Shown: piece by piece, positions 1 to 5,967 of the stretch
Layout: each line of letters starts with the position of its first letter
How positions within the stretch are numbered: the first letter of the stretch is position 1
Assembly: GCA_027030825.1 (NCBI GenBank)
Contig: JALVEM010000534.1
Coordinates: forward strand, 1 to 6,683
Direction of reading: 5' to 3'
Length of the DNA stretch: 6,683 bases
Source of the DNA: Thiohalobacter sp.
Lineage (GTDB): Bacteria > Pseudomonadota > Gammaproteobacteria > Thiohalobacterales > Thiohalobacteraceae
Program-made: the position numbers and the translations under genes
The notes under the pieces: model-generated
Told to the model about the DNA's origin: nothing
Databases searched by the model: none
What the model saw: the letters and a program-made list of their open reading frames with translations, nothing else

Positions 1-1
1 C

Positions 2-814
2 ACCGGCAACACCTCGGCCTCCGCCGCGGCCTACGCGTCGCGGGCGGGCATCACCGCCTTCGTGCTGATTCCCGAAGGCAAGATCGCCATGGGCAAGCTG
101 GCGCAGGCCATGATGCATGGTGCCGTAGTGCTGCAGATCCGCGGCAACTTCGACGCCGGCATGCAGATCGTCAAGGACGTGGCCGAACAGGCGCCCGTGA
201 CCATTGTCAACTCCATCAACCCCTATCGGCTGCAGGGCCAGAAGACGGCCGCCTTCGAGATCATCGAGGAACTCGAGCGGGCCCCCGACTTCCATTGCCT
301 GCCGGTCGGCAACGCCGGCAACATCACCGCCCACTGGATGGGATACAGCGAATACTACGAACACGGCATCGTCAACGAGCGCCCCACCATGGTCGGCTAC
401 CAGGCCGCCGGCGCCAACCCCTTCATCCGCGGCGAGATGGTGGATCATCCGGAAACCGTGGCGACCGCCATCCGCATCGGGCATCCCCAGTCCTGGGACA
501 AGGCATGGAAGGTGAAGGAAGAATCCGGCGGCTGGTTCGACGAATGCACGGACGAGGAGATCCTGGCCGCCCAGAAACTGCTGGCGCAGAAGGAAGGCAT
601 CTTCTGCGAGCCGGCCTCGGCCACCTCGGTGGCGGGCGCGCTGCGCGACATCCGCAGCGGCAGGATCCCCGATGGCAGCGTGGTCGTCTGCACCCTCACC
701 GGACACGGGCTCAAGGATCCGGATACGGCCATCGCCCAGAGTCAGGGCACGGTCCTGACGATCGACGCCACGCTCGAGGCCGTGCGCGACGCCATCCTCG
801 AAGGCATGGCCTGA
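2..814 (+). CDS. thrC: Threonine synthase, short type (5'-truncated by window edge)
   Basis: This pyridoxal-phosphate enzyme converts O-phosphohomoserine to threonine, the last step of threonine synthesis in the cytosol. The frame is already open at base 2, so the N-terminus and the PLP-binding lysine lie outside the window; 270 residues and the TGA at 812-814 are visible. Seen: the TGNTSASAAAY stretch at the left edge (substrate/PLP-side loop of fold-type II enzymes), SINPYRLQGQKTAAFEI at visible residues 71-87, the phosphate-cradling GNAGN at 103-107, EPASATSVAG at 203-212 and TGHGLKDPD near the C-terminus. These match the short threonine synthases of about 350 residues (Thermus/Bacillus/many proteobacteria), not the longer 430-residue E. 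coli ThrC type. The next gene starts 30 bp downstream on the same strand, which suggests co-transcription. In many proteobacteria the homoserine dehydrogenase gene lies just upstream; that cannot be seen here. The fragment shows no frameshift. Confidence 0.95.
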   Translation, partial: TGNTSASAAAYASRAGITAFVLIPEGKIAMGKLAQAMMHGAVVLQIRGNFDAGMQIVKDVAEQAPVTIVNSINPYRLQGQKTAAFEIIEELERAPDFHCLPVGNAGNITAHWMGYSEYYEHGIVNERPTMVGYQAAGANPFIRGEMVDHPETVATAIRIGHPQSWDKAWKVKEESGGWFDECTDEEILAAQKLLAQKEGIFCEPASATSVAGALRDIRSGRIPDGSVVVCTLTGHGLKDPDTAIAQSQGTVLTIDATLEAVRDAILEGMA

Positions 815-844
815 TACGCATCTGCGCCCGGTCGGGCTGCCGCC

Positions 845-1906
845 ATGTCCGCTGCCAGACCCGGATTGCATGTCCGCCTGATCGCCCCGGGCCTGCTCGG
901 GCCGATGCCCGGGATGCAGTCGGCGGAATTCCCCTGGCCGGACACGCCCGTCCTGAAGCGGCTGCTGGGGCGGGCCGAGCCGCATCCCGGCCCCGTCTCG
1001 CGTCTGGCGTTGCTGAAGAGCCATTTCCTCGATGCCGACCGCCTGCAGGGACTGGCCGAACTGTCCTTCATGGGCGAGTTCGGCCACCGTCCCCGCCATC
1101 CCGTATTGCGCGCGGATGCCGTGCATCTGCGGGCCGACCGCGACCGGCTCGTTCTCTTCGGTCCCGAGCTTCTGGCGGTCTCGTCCGAGGAGGCCCGCGC
1201 GCTGGCAGCCGCCTTCGATGCCCACTTCGGCAGCGAGGGGCTGCACCTGGTGCCCGGCGCGGAGGGCCGTGGCTATCTTCGACTCGCCCGGATGCCGGAG
1301 ATCGAGACCCGGCCGCTGGAGGCGATGCTCGGGCAGCCCGTGGCGGATTTTCTTTCGAGAGGCCGGGAGGCGGCGCAGTGGAGGCGCCGGCTGACCGAGA
1401 TGCAGATGCTGCTGGCCAACCATGCCGTCAATCTCGAGCGCCAGGTGGCGGGCCGCCCGACCATCAACGGGCTCTGGTGCTGGGGCGAAGGGGTCGCGCC
1501 CCGGCCAAGGACGGGACTCGACCGCCACAGCGTCCTGCATGTCGATGATCCGCTCTTTAGGGGCGTGGCGATGCATTGCGGTCTGGAACTGATGGAAGCG
1601 CCGGACTTCGAGCAGGGATTCCGGGTTCCGGAATCGGGCCGCGAACCCTGGCTGTTCATCGACGAGATCCGCCTGCCGGCAGTCTACGGGGAGCTCGAGC
1701 GTTGGCGCGAGCGGGTGTCCGAATTCGACCGCCTCTGGCTGGCACCGGCCTTCCGGGCGCTGCGGCGTGGCGAGATCGGGATTCTGGATCTGATGCCGAT
1801 GAACGGCCGGATCTATCGATTGCGTCGCCATCGCAGCTGGCTGCTCTGGCGTGCCGAGCACCCGGCGCGACACGCCGCTTCCATGCCGGTGCACCATGCG
1901 GACTGA
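845..1906 (+). CDS. rpfE: RpfE-like protein of unknown function
   Basis: The 353-residue predicted soluble protein has no signal peptide or membrane segment. It resembles the RpfE family, encoded next to recJ in the Xanthomonas rpf cluster and in many beta- and gammaproteobacteria. Members are also labelled in databases as putative phosphoglycerate mutase, but I see no metal-binding or catalytic motif of that enzyme. Recognisable family features are LRADRDRLVLF at 95-105, the block TEMQMLLANHAVNLERQ at 184-200 followed by GRPTINGLWCWGEG at 203-216, and an Arg/Trp-rich C-terminus (IYRLRRHRSWLLWR, 323-336). The biochemical role is unknown; in Xanthomonas the rpf locus governs pathogenicity-factor production, but that does not establish a role here. 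The ATG at 845 follows thrC by 30 bp with only a weak purine-poor ribosome site, so the exact start is uncertain. The stop overlaps the recJ start by 11 nt, which suggests coupled translation. Confidence is good for the family and low for any function. Confidence 0.8.
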   Translation: MSAARPGLHVRLIAPGLLGPMPGMQSAEFPWPDTPVLKRLLGRAEPHPGPVSRLALLKSHFLDADRLQGLAELSFMGEFGHRPRHPVLRADAVHLRADRDRLVLFGPELLAVSSEEARALAAAFDAHFGSEGLHLVPGAEGRGYLRLARMPEIETRPLEAMLGQPVADFLSRGREAAQWRRRLTEMQMLLANHAVNLERQVAGRPTINGLWCWGEGVAPRPRTGLDRHSVLHVDDPLFRGVAMHCGLELMEAPDFEQGFRVPESGREPWLFIDEIRLPAVYGELERWRERVSEFDRLWLAPAFRALRRGEIGILDLMPMNGRIYRLRRHRSWLLWRAEHPARHAASMPVHHAD

Positions 1907-3656
1907 TTCCCTGACCCGAATCCGGCGCAGGACACCGCGGATTCCGCTCGAACGGTATCCGGCGCATCTGCATCCCGTGGTGCGAAGACTGTACGCCAGC
2001 CGCGGCCTGGCGCCCGAGGCGGCGGAACTCCGGGGGCTCGACGGCCTCCCGCCGCCGGACGGCCTGCCCGGCATGGAAGCGGCGCTGGATCTGCTCGAGC
2101 AGGCGCTGGTCGAGGCCCGTCGGATCCTGGTGGTGGGAGACTTCGACGTGGACGGTGCCACGAGTACGGTCCTGGTCCTGGAAGCCCTGTCCGCCTTCGG
2201 TCACCGGGCGCTGGATCATCTGGTACCGAATCGTTTCGACTTCGGTTACGGCCTCTCGCCCGAGCTCGTCGAGGTGGCGGCCCGGCGCGATCCCTGGCTG
2301 ATTCTCACAGTCGACAGCGGGATTGCCTGCCATGACGGGGTGCGGGCTGCACGGGGGCACGGCATCCGGGTGCTCGTGACCGATCATCACCTCCCCGGCG
2401 AGACACTGCCGCCCGCGGATGCGATCGTCAACCCGAAACTGCCGGGCAGCCGCTTTCCCGGCAGGGATCTCGCCGGTGTGGGCGTCGCCTTCTATCTCAT
2501 GCTGGCGCTGCGTCGGCGACTGCGTTCACGCGGCTGGTTCGAACGCACGGGCATTGCGGAACCCAATCTGGCCGAGCTGCTCGACCTCGTCGCACTCGGC
2601 ACGGTGGCCGACGTGGTACCGCTCGATCCGGTCAACCGGATCCTGGTGCGCCAGGGGCTGCAACGCATTCGTGCCGGACGGTGCCGGCCCGGGATCCGCG
2701 CCTTGCTGGCGGTGGCCAATCGCGATCCGCGTCGCGTCCAGGCGCGGGATCTGGGGTTTGCCGTCGGGCCGCGCCTGAATGCAGCAGGGCGACTGGAGGG
2801 CATGGACGCCGGGATTGCCTGCCTGTGTGCCGACTCCGAGGATCGGGCACGTGAACTCGCGGCGCGGCTCGATGCACTGAACCGGCAGCGGCGCGAGATC
2901 GAGGCGGCCATGTGCCGGGAGGCCGAGACCCTGCTGGACCTGCCGGGTCTCGGGGATGAGTCGCTGCCGTGGGGCCTCGTGCTGTTCGAACCGGGCTGGC
3001 ATGCCGGCGTCATCGGAATCCTCGCCGCGCGCATCAAGGATCGCTGGCACCGGCCCGTGATCGCCCTGGCCGATGCCGGCGACGGCATGCTCAAGGGGTC
3101 CGCACGTTCCATACCCGGTTTCCACGTCCGGGATGCGATCGAGAACATCGAGGCCCGCCATCCCGGGCTGGTGCCGCGCTTCGGAGGTCACGCCATGGCG
3201 GCGGGGCTGACGCTCGCAAGCGCGGATCTGGACGTATTCCGGGCGGCCTTCGACGAGGAAGTCAGGCGCTGTCTTGCGCCCTCGCAGCTCGAGGGTGTGA
3301 TCGAGACCGACGGCGAACTGGCGCCCGAATACTGCAACATCGAACTCGTCGAGTCGCTGGACGCCGCCGGTCCCTGGGGCCAGGGATTTCCCGAACCCTG
3401 TTTCGATGACCTGTTCCGGGTCCGGAGCGCCCGGATCGTGGGCGAACGGCATCTGAAGATGCAGGTGCAGCACAACCAGGGCGGGTCGCGCCTCGATGCC
3501 ATCGCCTTCTTTCAGGGCGAGGCGCTCGAGCTGGCGCGCAACGGGATGGTCAGGCTGGTCTACCGACCCGACCTCAACGAGTACCTCGGACGACGGAGTC
3601 TGCAGCTGATCGTCGAGAGGGTGCTGCCCGAGGAGGCGCCGGTCATCGAAGCGTAG
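1896..3656 (+). CDS. recJ: Single-stranded-DNA-specific exonuclease RecJ
   Basis: RecJ degrades single-stranded DNA 5' to 3' in RecF-pathway recombination, mismatch repair and base-excision repair; it is cytosolic and metal (Mn/Mg) dependent. The 586-residue product is close in length to E. coli RecJ (577). DHH-domain motifs are all present: VVGDFDVDGATST with D82, D84 and D86; LTVDSG with D140; VTDHHLPG with D163, H164 and H165; LGTVADVVPL with D239; and GPRLNAAGRL at 291-300. The DHHA1 half shows GWHAGVIGILAARI at 367-380, LKGSARSIPGFHVRDAI near 399-415 and FGGHAMAAGL at 429-438. The C-terminal region (AGPWGQGFPEP, VGERHLKMQV) fits the OB-fold domain. I chose ATG 1896 because it begins the family-like N-terminus that leads into HPVVRRLYASRG; an in-frame GTG at 1851 would add 15 residues with no family resemblance. 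No strong Shine-Dalgarno precedes 1896, and the start lies inside rpfE, consistent with translational coupling. The catalytic set looks intact. Confidence 0.97.
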   Translation: MRTDSLTRIRRRTPRIPLERYPAHLHPVVRRLYASRGLAPEAAELRGLDGLPPPDGLPGMEAALDLLEQALVEARRILVVGDFDVDGATSTVLVLEALSAFGHRALDHLVPNRFDFGYGLSPELVEVAARRDPWLILTVDSGIACHDGVRAARGHGIRVLVTDHHLPGETLPPADAIVNPKLPGSRFPGRDLAGVGVAFYLMLALRRRLRSRGWFERTGIAEPNLAELLDLVALGTVADVVPLDPVNRILVRQGLQRIRAGRCRPGIRALLAVANRDPRRVQARDLGFAVGPRLNAAGRLEGMDAGIACLCADSEDRARELAARLDALNRQRREIEAAMCREAETLLDLPGLGDESLPWGLVLFEPGWHAGVIGILAARIKDRWHRPVIALADAGDGMLKGSARSIPGFHVRDAIENIEARHPGLVPRFGGHAMAAGLTLASADLDVFRAAFDEEVRRCLAPSQLEGVIETDGELAPEYCNIELVESLDAAGPWGQGFPEPCFDDLFRVRSARIVGERHLKMQVQHNQGGSRLDAIAFFQGEALELARNGMVRLVYRPDLNEYLGRRSLQLIVERVLPEEAPVIEA

Positions 3657-4020
3657 AGGATGCCGCCACCAGTCCGAGCACCGCCTCGGCCAGTCCCTGC
3701 GCGCGCCCCAGATGCGGAGTGATATGGATGCGGACCTCGGGATGATCAGCGGCCACCTTTGCCACCTCGGCCGGGATGTCCTCCCGAACGTGGCGTCCGG
3801 CAGCCAGGAACCAGGGGACGACCACGATCTCGCTGGCGCCTTCCCGAACGAGCGATTCCAGCGCTTCGGGTATGGAAGGCGGCGCCAGCTCCAGGAAGGC
3901 ACAGCGGACTGCCTGCCAGTCGCTCGCACAGCGTGCCGCGACGCTTTCGGTCAATGCGCGCACTTCCTGATTGGAGGCTTCACGGCGGCTGCCGTGGGCG
4001 ACGATCAACAGGGCCTTCAT
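3643..4020 (-). CDS. cbiX: Small CbiX/SirB-type sirohydrochlorin chelatase family protein
   Basis: The 125-residue protein matches the short, single-domain class II chelatases (CbiX-short), which act as homodimers inserting cobalt, nickel or iron into sirohydrochlorin for cobalamin, F430 or siroheme synthesis. Seen: the N-terminal strand KALLIVAHGSR with the metal-ligand histidine H9, AFLELAPPSIPEAL (E44) at 41-54, the hydrophobic strand EIVVVPWFLAAGRHVREDIP with the second expected ligand H77, and ITPHLG at 100-105. The length matches known single-domain members, so this is not a truncated two-domain protein. The ATG at 4020-4018 has an AGGA ribosome site 7 nt upstream. No corrin or siroheme pathway gene is adjacent, so the metal and pathway cannot be decided here. 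The gene lies downstream of the TRAP genes across a 196-bp gap that holds an inverted-repeat element, so it may or may not share their transcript. Its last codons overlap the convergent recJ end. Confidence 0.88.
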   Translation of the reverse strand: MKALLIVAHGSRREASNQEVRALTESVAARCASDWQAVRCAFLELAPPSIPEALESLVREGASEIVVVPWFLAAGRHVREDIPAEVAKVAADHPEVRIHITPHLGRAQGLAEAVLGLVAASSTLR

Positions 4021-4027
4021 CCGGGAT

Positions 4028-4031
4028 TCCT
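4028..4031 (-). promoter_or_regulatory. Ribosome binding site of the cbiX-like gene
   Basis: Reading the minus strand, AGGA (within CAGGCAGGAAT) stands 7 nt before the ATG at 4020. This is a good Shine-Dalgarno match and spacing. It supports the chosen start and independent translation of this gene despite its position after the TRAP genes. Confidence 0.7.
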
Positions 4032-4048
4032 GCCTGCGTGAGCGTTGG

Positions 4049-4064
4049 CAGGCTGTTGAAAAAC
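4049..4064 (+). repeat. Left terminal inverted repeat, 16 bp
   Basis: CAGGCTGTTGAAAAAC is the exact reverse complement of the sequence at 4173-4188. The pair defines the outer ends of the 140-bp element, and complementarity stops at the next base outward (G on the left, T on the right). Confidence 0.9.
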
Positions 4065-4172
4065 TGCTGCAAAGCCCGCCTGCGGCGTTGCGCGCTGCTC
4101 GCTCCCTCGCCTATCTGCCTGATATGTCCCGTTCACTGCGCTCGTGCGCCTTGCATCCGAACTTCTCGCGAC

Positions 4173-4188
4173 GTTTTTCAACAGCCTG
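4173..4188 (-). repeat. Right terminal inverted repeat, 16 bp
   Basis: GTTTTTCAACAGCCTG pairs perfectly with 4049-4064. Because the whole element lies on the dctM-to-cbiX path, a minus-strand readthrough transcript could form a 16-bp stem closing a 108-nt loop just after the dctM stop codon. That might slow decay from the 3' end or reduce readthrough, but it is not a classical terminator because the stem is not followed closely by a U run. Confidence 0.9.
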
Positions 4189-4216
4189 TTGGGACAAGCA
4201 TGACAAGGACGCATGT

Positions 4217-5476
4217 TCATTTCCACCACAGGCTGAGTGAGGGGATCCAGGTCACCAGTCCCAGCCACAGCAGCATGATGGCGAGGAAGGGCAGGGTGGC
4301 CCGAAACAGGCTGAAGATGGGCTGGCCGAAGCGCTGGCTGGCGATGAACAGATTGATGCCGACCGGTGGCGTATTGTAGCCGATCTCCAGATTGGCCAGC
4401 ACGATGACGCCGAGATGGACCGGGTCGATGCCGTAGCGCGCCGCCAGCGGCAGCAGCAGGGGCACGATCACGACGATCGCCGAGAAGATGTCCATCATGG
4501 CGCCGACCAGCAGCAGCGTCAGGTTCAGCACCAGCAGGAACAGCATCCGCGAGTCCACATGTCTTTCCACCCAGCCGAGCAGCTGGTCCGGTATCTGGGC
4601 ATCGATCAGCAGGTTGATCAGGCCCATGGCCACGCCAAGGATGGCCAGAATGCTGCCCACCAGGATGCAGGTCTCCCTCAGCAGCGGAAACAGCTGTTCG
4701 CGCAGGCGGATGGTACGGAATATCAGGGCTTCCACGACGAGGACATAGACGACCGTGCAGGCCGCCGCCTCGGTCACGGTCACGAAGCCGCCGAAGATGC
4801 CCAGAATGATCAGGGGCGGCATCAGCAGTTCCGCCATCCCGTGAATCAGCGCCTTGCGGAATTCCTCGAGCGTACAGCTGCGCCTGGGCAGCATGAGGCG
4901 TCTGGCGCGCAGGCTGTTGAATGCGACCAGCAGGATCAGCAGCAGCGTACCCGGCACGATGCCGGCCAGGAACAGTTCGTTGATGTTGACGCCGGCCACG
5001 ATGCCGTACACGAGCACTGCCAGGCTGGGCGGGAACAGCAGGCCGATCGAGCCGGACGTGGTCAGCAGTCCCAGGCTGAAACGCTCCGGGTAGCCGCATT
5101 TCTGGAGGATGGGATAGAGCAGGCCGCCGAGGGCGAGGATGGTGATGCCGGAGGCGCCCGAGAAGGCCGTGAAGAAGGCGCAGGCGCCCAGCGCCACGCT
5201 GGCGATGCCGCCCGGCATGCGCCCGAAGGCCGCATAGAACAGGCGCACCAGACGCTGGGGAGCGCCGCCGGCGGCCATCACCACACCGGCGAAGGTGAAC
5301 AGCGGAATCGCGATCAGGTTGGGGGAGGAGGCGAGCCGGTTGAGTTCGATCACCAGCACGGCCGGATCCAGTTCCATGTCCCGGACCAGCGTCAGTGCGG
5401 CACCGGCCAGCGCCACGAACAGGGGCATGCCCAGCAGCGCCAGCAGGAACAGCAGGGCCAGGATCAGGGGCGTCAC
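4217..5476 (-). CDS. dctM: TRAP transporter large permease subunit DctM
   Basis: This is the large membrane subunit of a tripartite ATP-independent periplasmic transporter, the ion-gradient-driven channel that takes up organic acids delivered by the DctP binding protein. The 419-residue length is typical of the family (about 425). It is strongly hydrophobic along its length, with roughly a dozen membrane segments. Family signatures are SPNLIAIPLFTFAGVVMAAGG (51-71), FFTAFSGASGITILALGGLLYPIL (101-124), a GSIGLLFPPSLAVLVYGIVAGVNINELFLAGIVPG run (142-176), and EIGYNTPPVGINLF (364-377). I chose the GTG at 5476-5474 because it begins the hydrophobic MTPLILALLFLLALLG N-terminus, overlaps the dctQ stop in GTGA and has GAGG 8 nt upstream; the in-frame ATG at 5584 would add 36 non-family residues inside dctQ. 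The specific substrate cannot be read from this subunit. Confidence 0.95.
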   Translation of the reverse strand: MTPLILALLFLLALLGMPLFVALAGAALTLVRDMELDPAVLVIELNRLASSPNLIAIPLFTFAGVVMAAGGAPQRLVRLFYAAFGRMPGGIASVALGACAFFTAFSGASGITILALGGLLYPILQKCGYPERFSLGLLTTSGSIGLLFPPSLAVLVYGIVAGVNINELFLAGIVPGTLLLILLVAFNSLRARRLMLPRRSCTLEEFRKALIHGMAELLMPPLIILGIFGGFVTVTEAAACTVVYVLVVEALIFRTIRLREQLFPLLRETCILVGSILAILGVAMGLINLLIDAQIPDQLLGWVERHVDSRMLFLLVLNLTLLLVGAMMDIFSAIVVIVPLLLPLAARYGIDPVHLGVIVLANLEIGYNTPPVGINLFIASQRFGQPIFSLFRATLPFLAIMLLWLGLVTWIPSLSLWWK

Positions 5477-5967
5477 GGCAGCCGCCTCGCTGGCGGTTCC
5501 GCCAGCAGGAAGTCGAGCAGGAAGTGCAGCGCCAGGAGGCAGAATCCGGCAGGGATCACCAGATCCATCGCCACGGTCCAGCACTCGTGCGGCTGGCAGT
5601 AGGCCCAGCTGTCCTGCCAGAAACGCCAGGCGGCATGCGCCAGCAGCAGCATGATCAGGATGCCGACGGCGAGCAGCGGGCGGTAGAGCCGGGCCAGCAG
5701 GTGTTCAGGCATCCAGACGGTCAGCAGGTCGATACGGATGTGGCGGGCGGCATCGGTGGCCAGGGCCGCGCCGAAAAAGAGGATGTAGAGCAGCAGATGG
5801 CGGCTCAGGATGTCGGCACCGGGGATGCCGGTGTCGAAGAAGTTCCTGGCGATGATCTGTCCGAAGACCAGGGCGGCGAGCAACAGCAGGGACAGGCCCG
5901 CGATGGCGGTCTCGATCAGGTGCAGCCAGTTCAGCAGATGTTGCAGCCGCTGCCGCAGGGGGGTCAT
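5473..5967 (-). CDS. dctQ: TRAP transporter small permease subunit DctQ
   Basis: This is the small inner-membrane subunit that partners DctM in TRAP transporters. The 164-residue protein has the expected four hydrophobic helices, at about 20-40 (ETAIAGLSLLLLAALVFGQIIA), 52-71, 91-112 and 133-156. It carries the typical post-helix-1 pattern ARNFFDTGIPGADILSRHLLLYILFFGAALATDAARHIRIDLL, in which the helix-2 ARHIRID element is a family hallmark. The ATG at 5967-5965 overlaps the dctP stop in ATGA. The upstream sequence CCCGGAACACCC gives a modest ribosome site, so translation is probably coupled to dctP. The reading frame is open further upstream within dctP, but that extension has no DctQ character. 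The TGA at 5475-5473 overlaps the dctM GTG. Sequence divergence within DctQ is high in general, so assignment rests on topology, the ARHIRID pattern and position between dctP and dctM. Confidence 0.92.
   Translation of the reverse strand: MTPLRQRLQHLLNWLHLIETAIAGLSLLLLAALVFGQIIARNFFDTGIPGADILSRHLLLYILFFGAALATDAARHIRIDLLTVWMPEHLLARLYRPLLAVGILIMLLLAHAAWRFWQDSWAYCQPHECWTVAMDLVIPAGFCLLALHFLLDFLLAEPPARRLP
5485..5488 (-). promoter_or_regulatory. Ribosome binding site deciding the dctM GTG start
   Basis: On the minus strand GAGG, within GCGAGGCGGCTGCC, lies 8 nt before the GTG at 5476. It sits inside the last codons of dctQ. Together with the GTGA stop/start overlap it argues for coupled translation and against the upstream ATG at 5584. 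Confidence 0.65.

Larger units (their letters stand above)
4049..4188. mobile_element. 140-bp MITE-like element with 16-bp terminal inverted repeats
   Basis: The spacer between dctM and the cbiX-like gene is mostly occupied by a segment bounded by perfect 16-bp inverted repeats: CAGGCTGTTGAAAAAC at 4049-4064 and its exact complement GTTTTTCAACAGCCTG at 4173-4188. Just outside each end lies TTGG (4045-4048 and 4189-4192), which could be a 4-bp target-site duplication, though a 4-bp match can arise by chance. The 108-bp interior carries no convincing coding frame. Its two halves share only scattered complementarity (for example GGCG near 4083 against CGCC near 4147), so it is not a simple long hairpin. 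The size, perfect ends and lack of a gene fit a non-autonomous miniature element or a dispersed intergenic repeat. From memory, similar CAGGCTGTTGAAAAA-type ends recur between genes in various proteobacteria, but I could not check copy number or assign an insertion-sequence family. Confidence 0.6.

Noticed and set aside
815..844. Terminator or promoter between thrC and the RpfE-like gene
   Set aside because: The 30-bp gap contains no hairpin with a T run and no recognisable promoter elements; co-transcription is simpler.
295..1548. A 417-codon plus-strand open frame across the thrC/RpfE-like junction
   Set aside because: Its Arg/Gly/Pro-rich low-complexity translation is typical of an out-of-frame reading of GC-rich genes; it conflicts with two well-supported genes.
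1851..1895. Upstream in-frame GTG start for recJ adding 15 residues
   Set aside because: The added residues lack resemblance to RecJ N-termini and no better ribosome site precedes this GTG; ATG 1896 gives a normal-length protein.
2526..3929. A 467-codon minus-strand open frame opposite recJ and running into the chelatase gene
   Set aside because: It is a shadow of high-GC coding sequence: no domain is recognisable, and both overlapping genes have clear family motifs.
4193..4207. Direct repeat GACAAG at 4193-4198 and 4202-4207 next to the right end of the element
   Set aside because: Two copies of a 6-mer spaced 9 bp apart are too short to interpret as an operator or duplication without further support.
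4021..4216. Cobalamin riboswitch or classical intrinsic terminator between dctM and the chelatase gene
   Set aside because: I saw no B12-box-like conserved core, and the only strong stem is the widely separated 16-bp terminal repeat pair without an adjacent U run.
4415..5602. A 395-codon open frame on the plus strand, rich in Gln, His and Asp, opposite dctM and part of dctQ
   Set aside because: Its composition is what antisense reading of hydrophobic Leu/Ile/Val-rich membrane genes produces, and it resembles no family; dctM and dctQ on the other strand are unmistakable.
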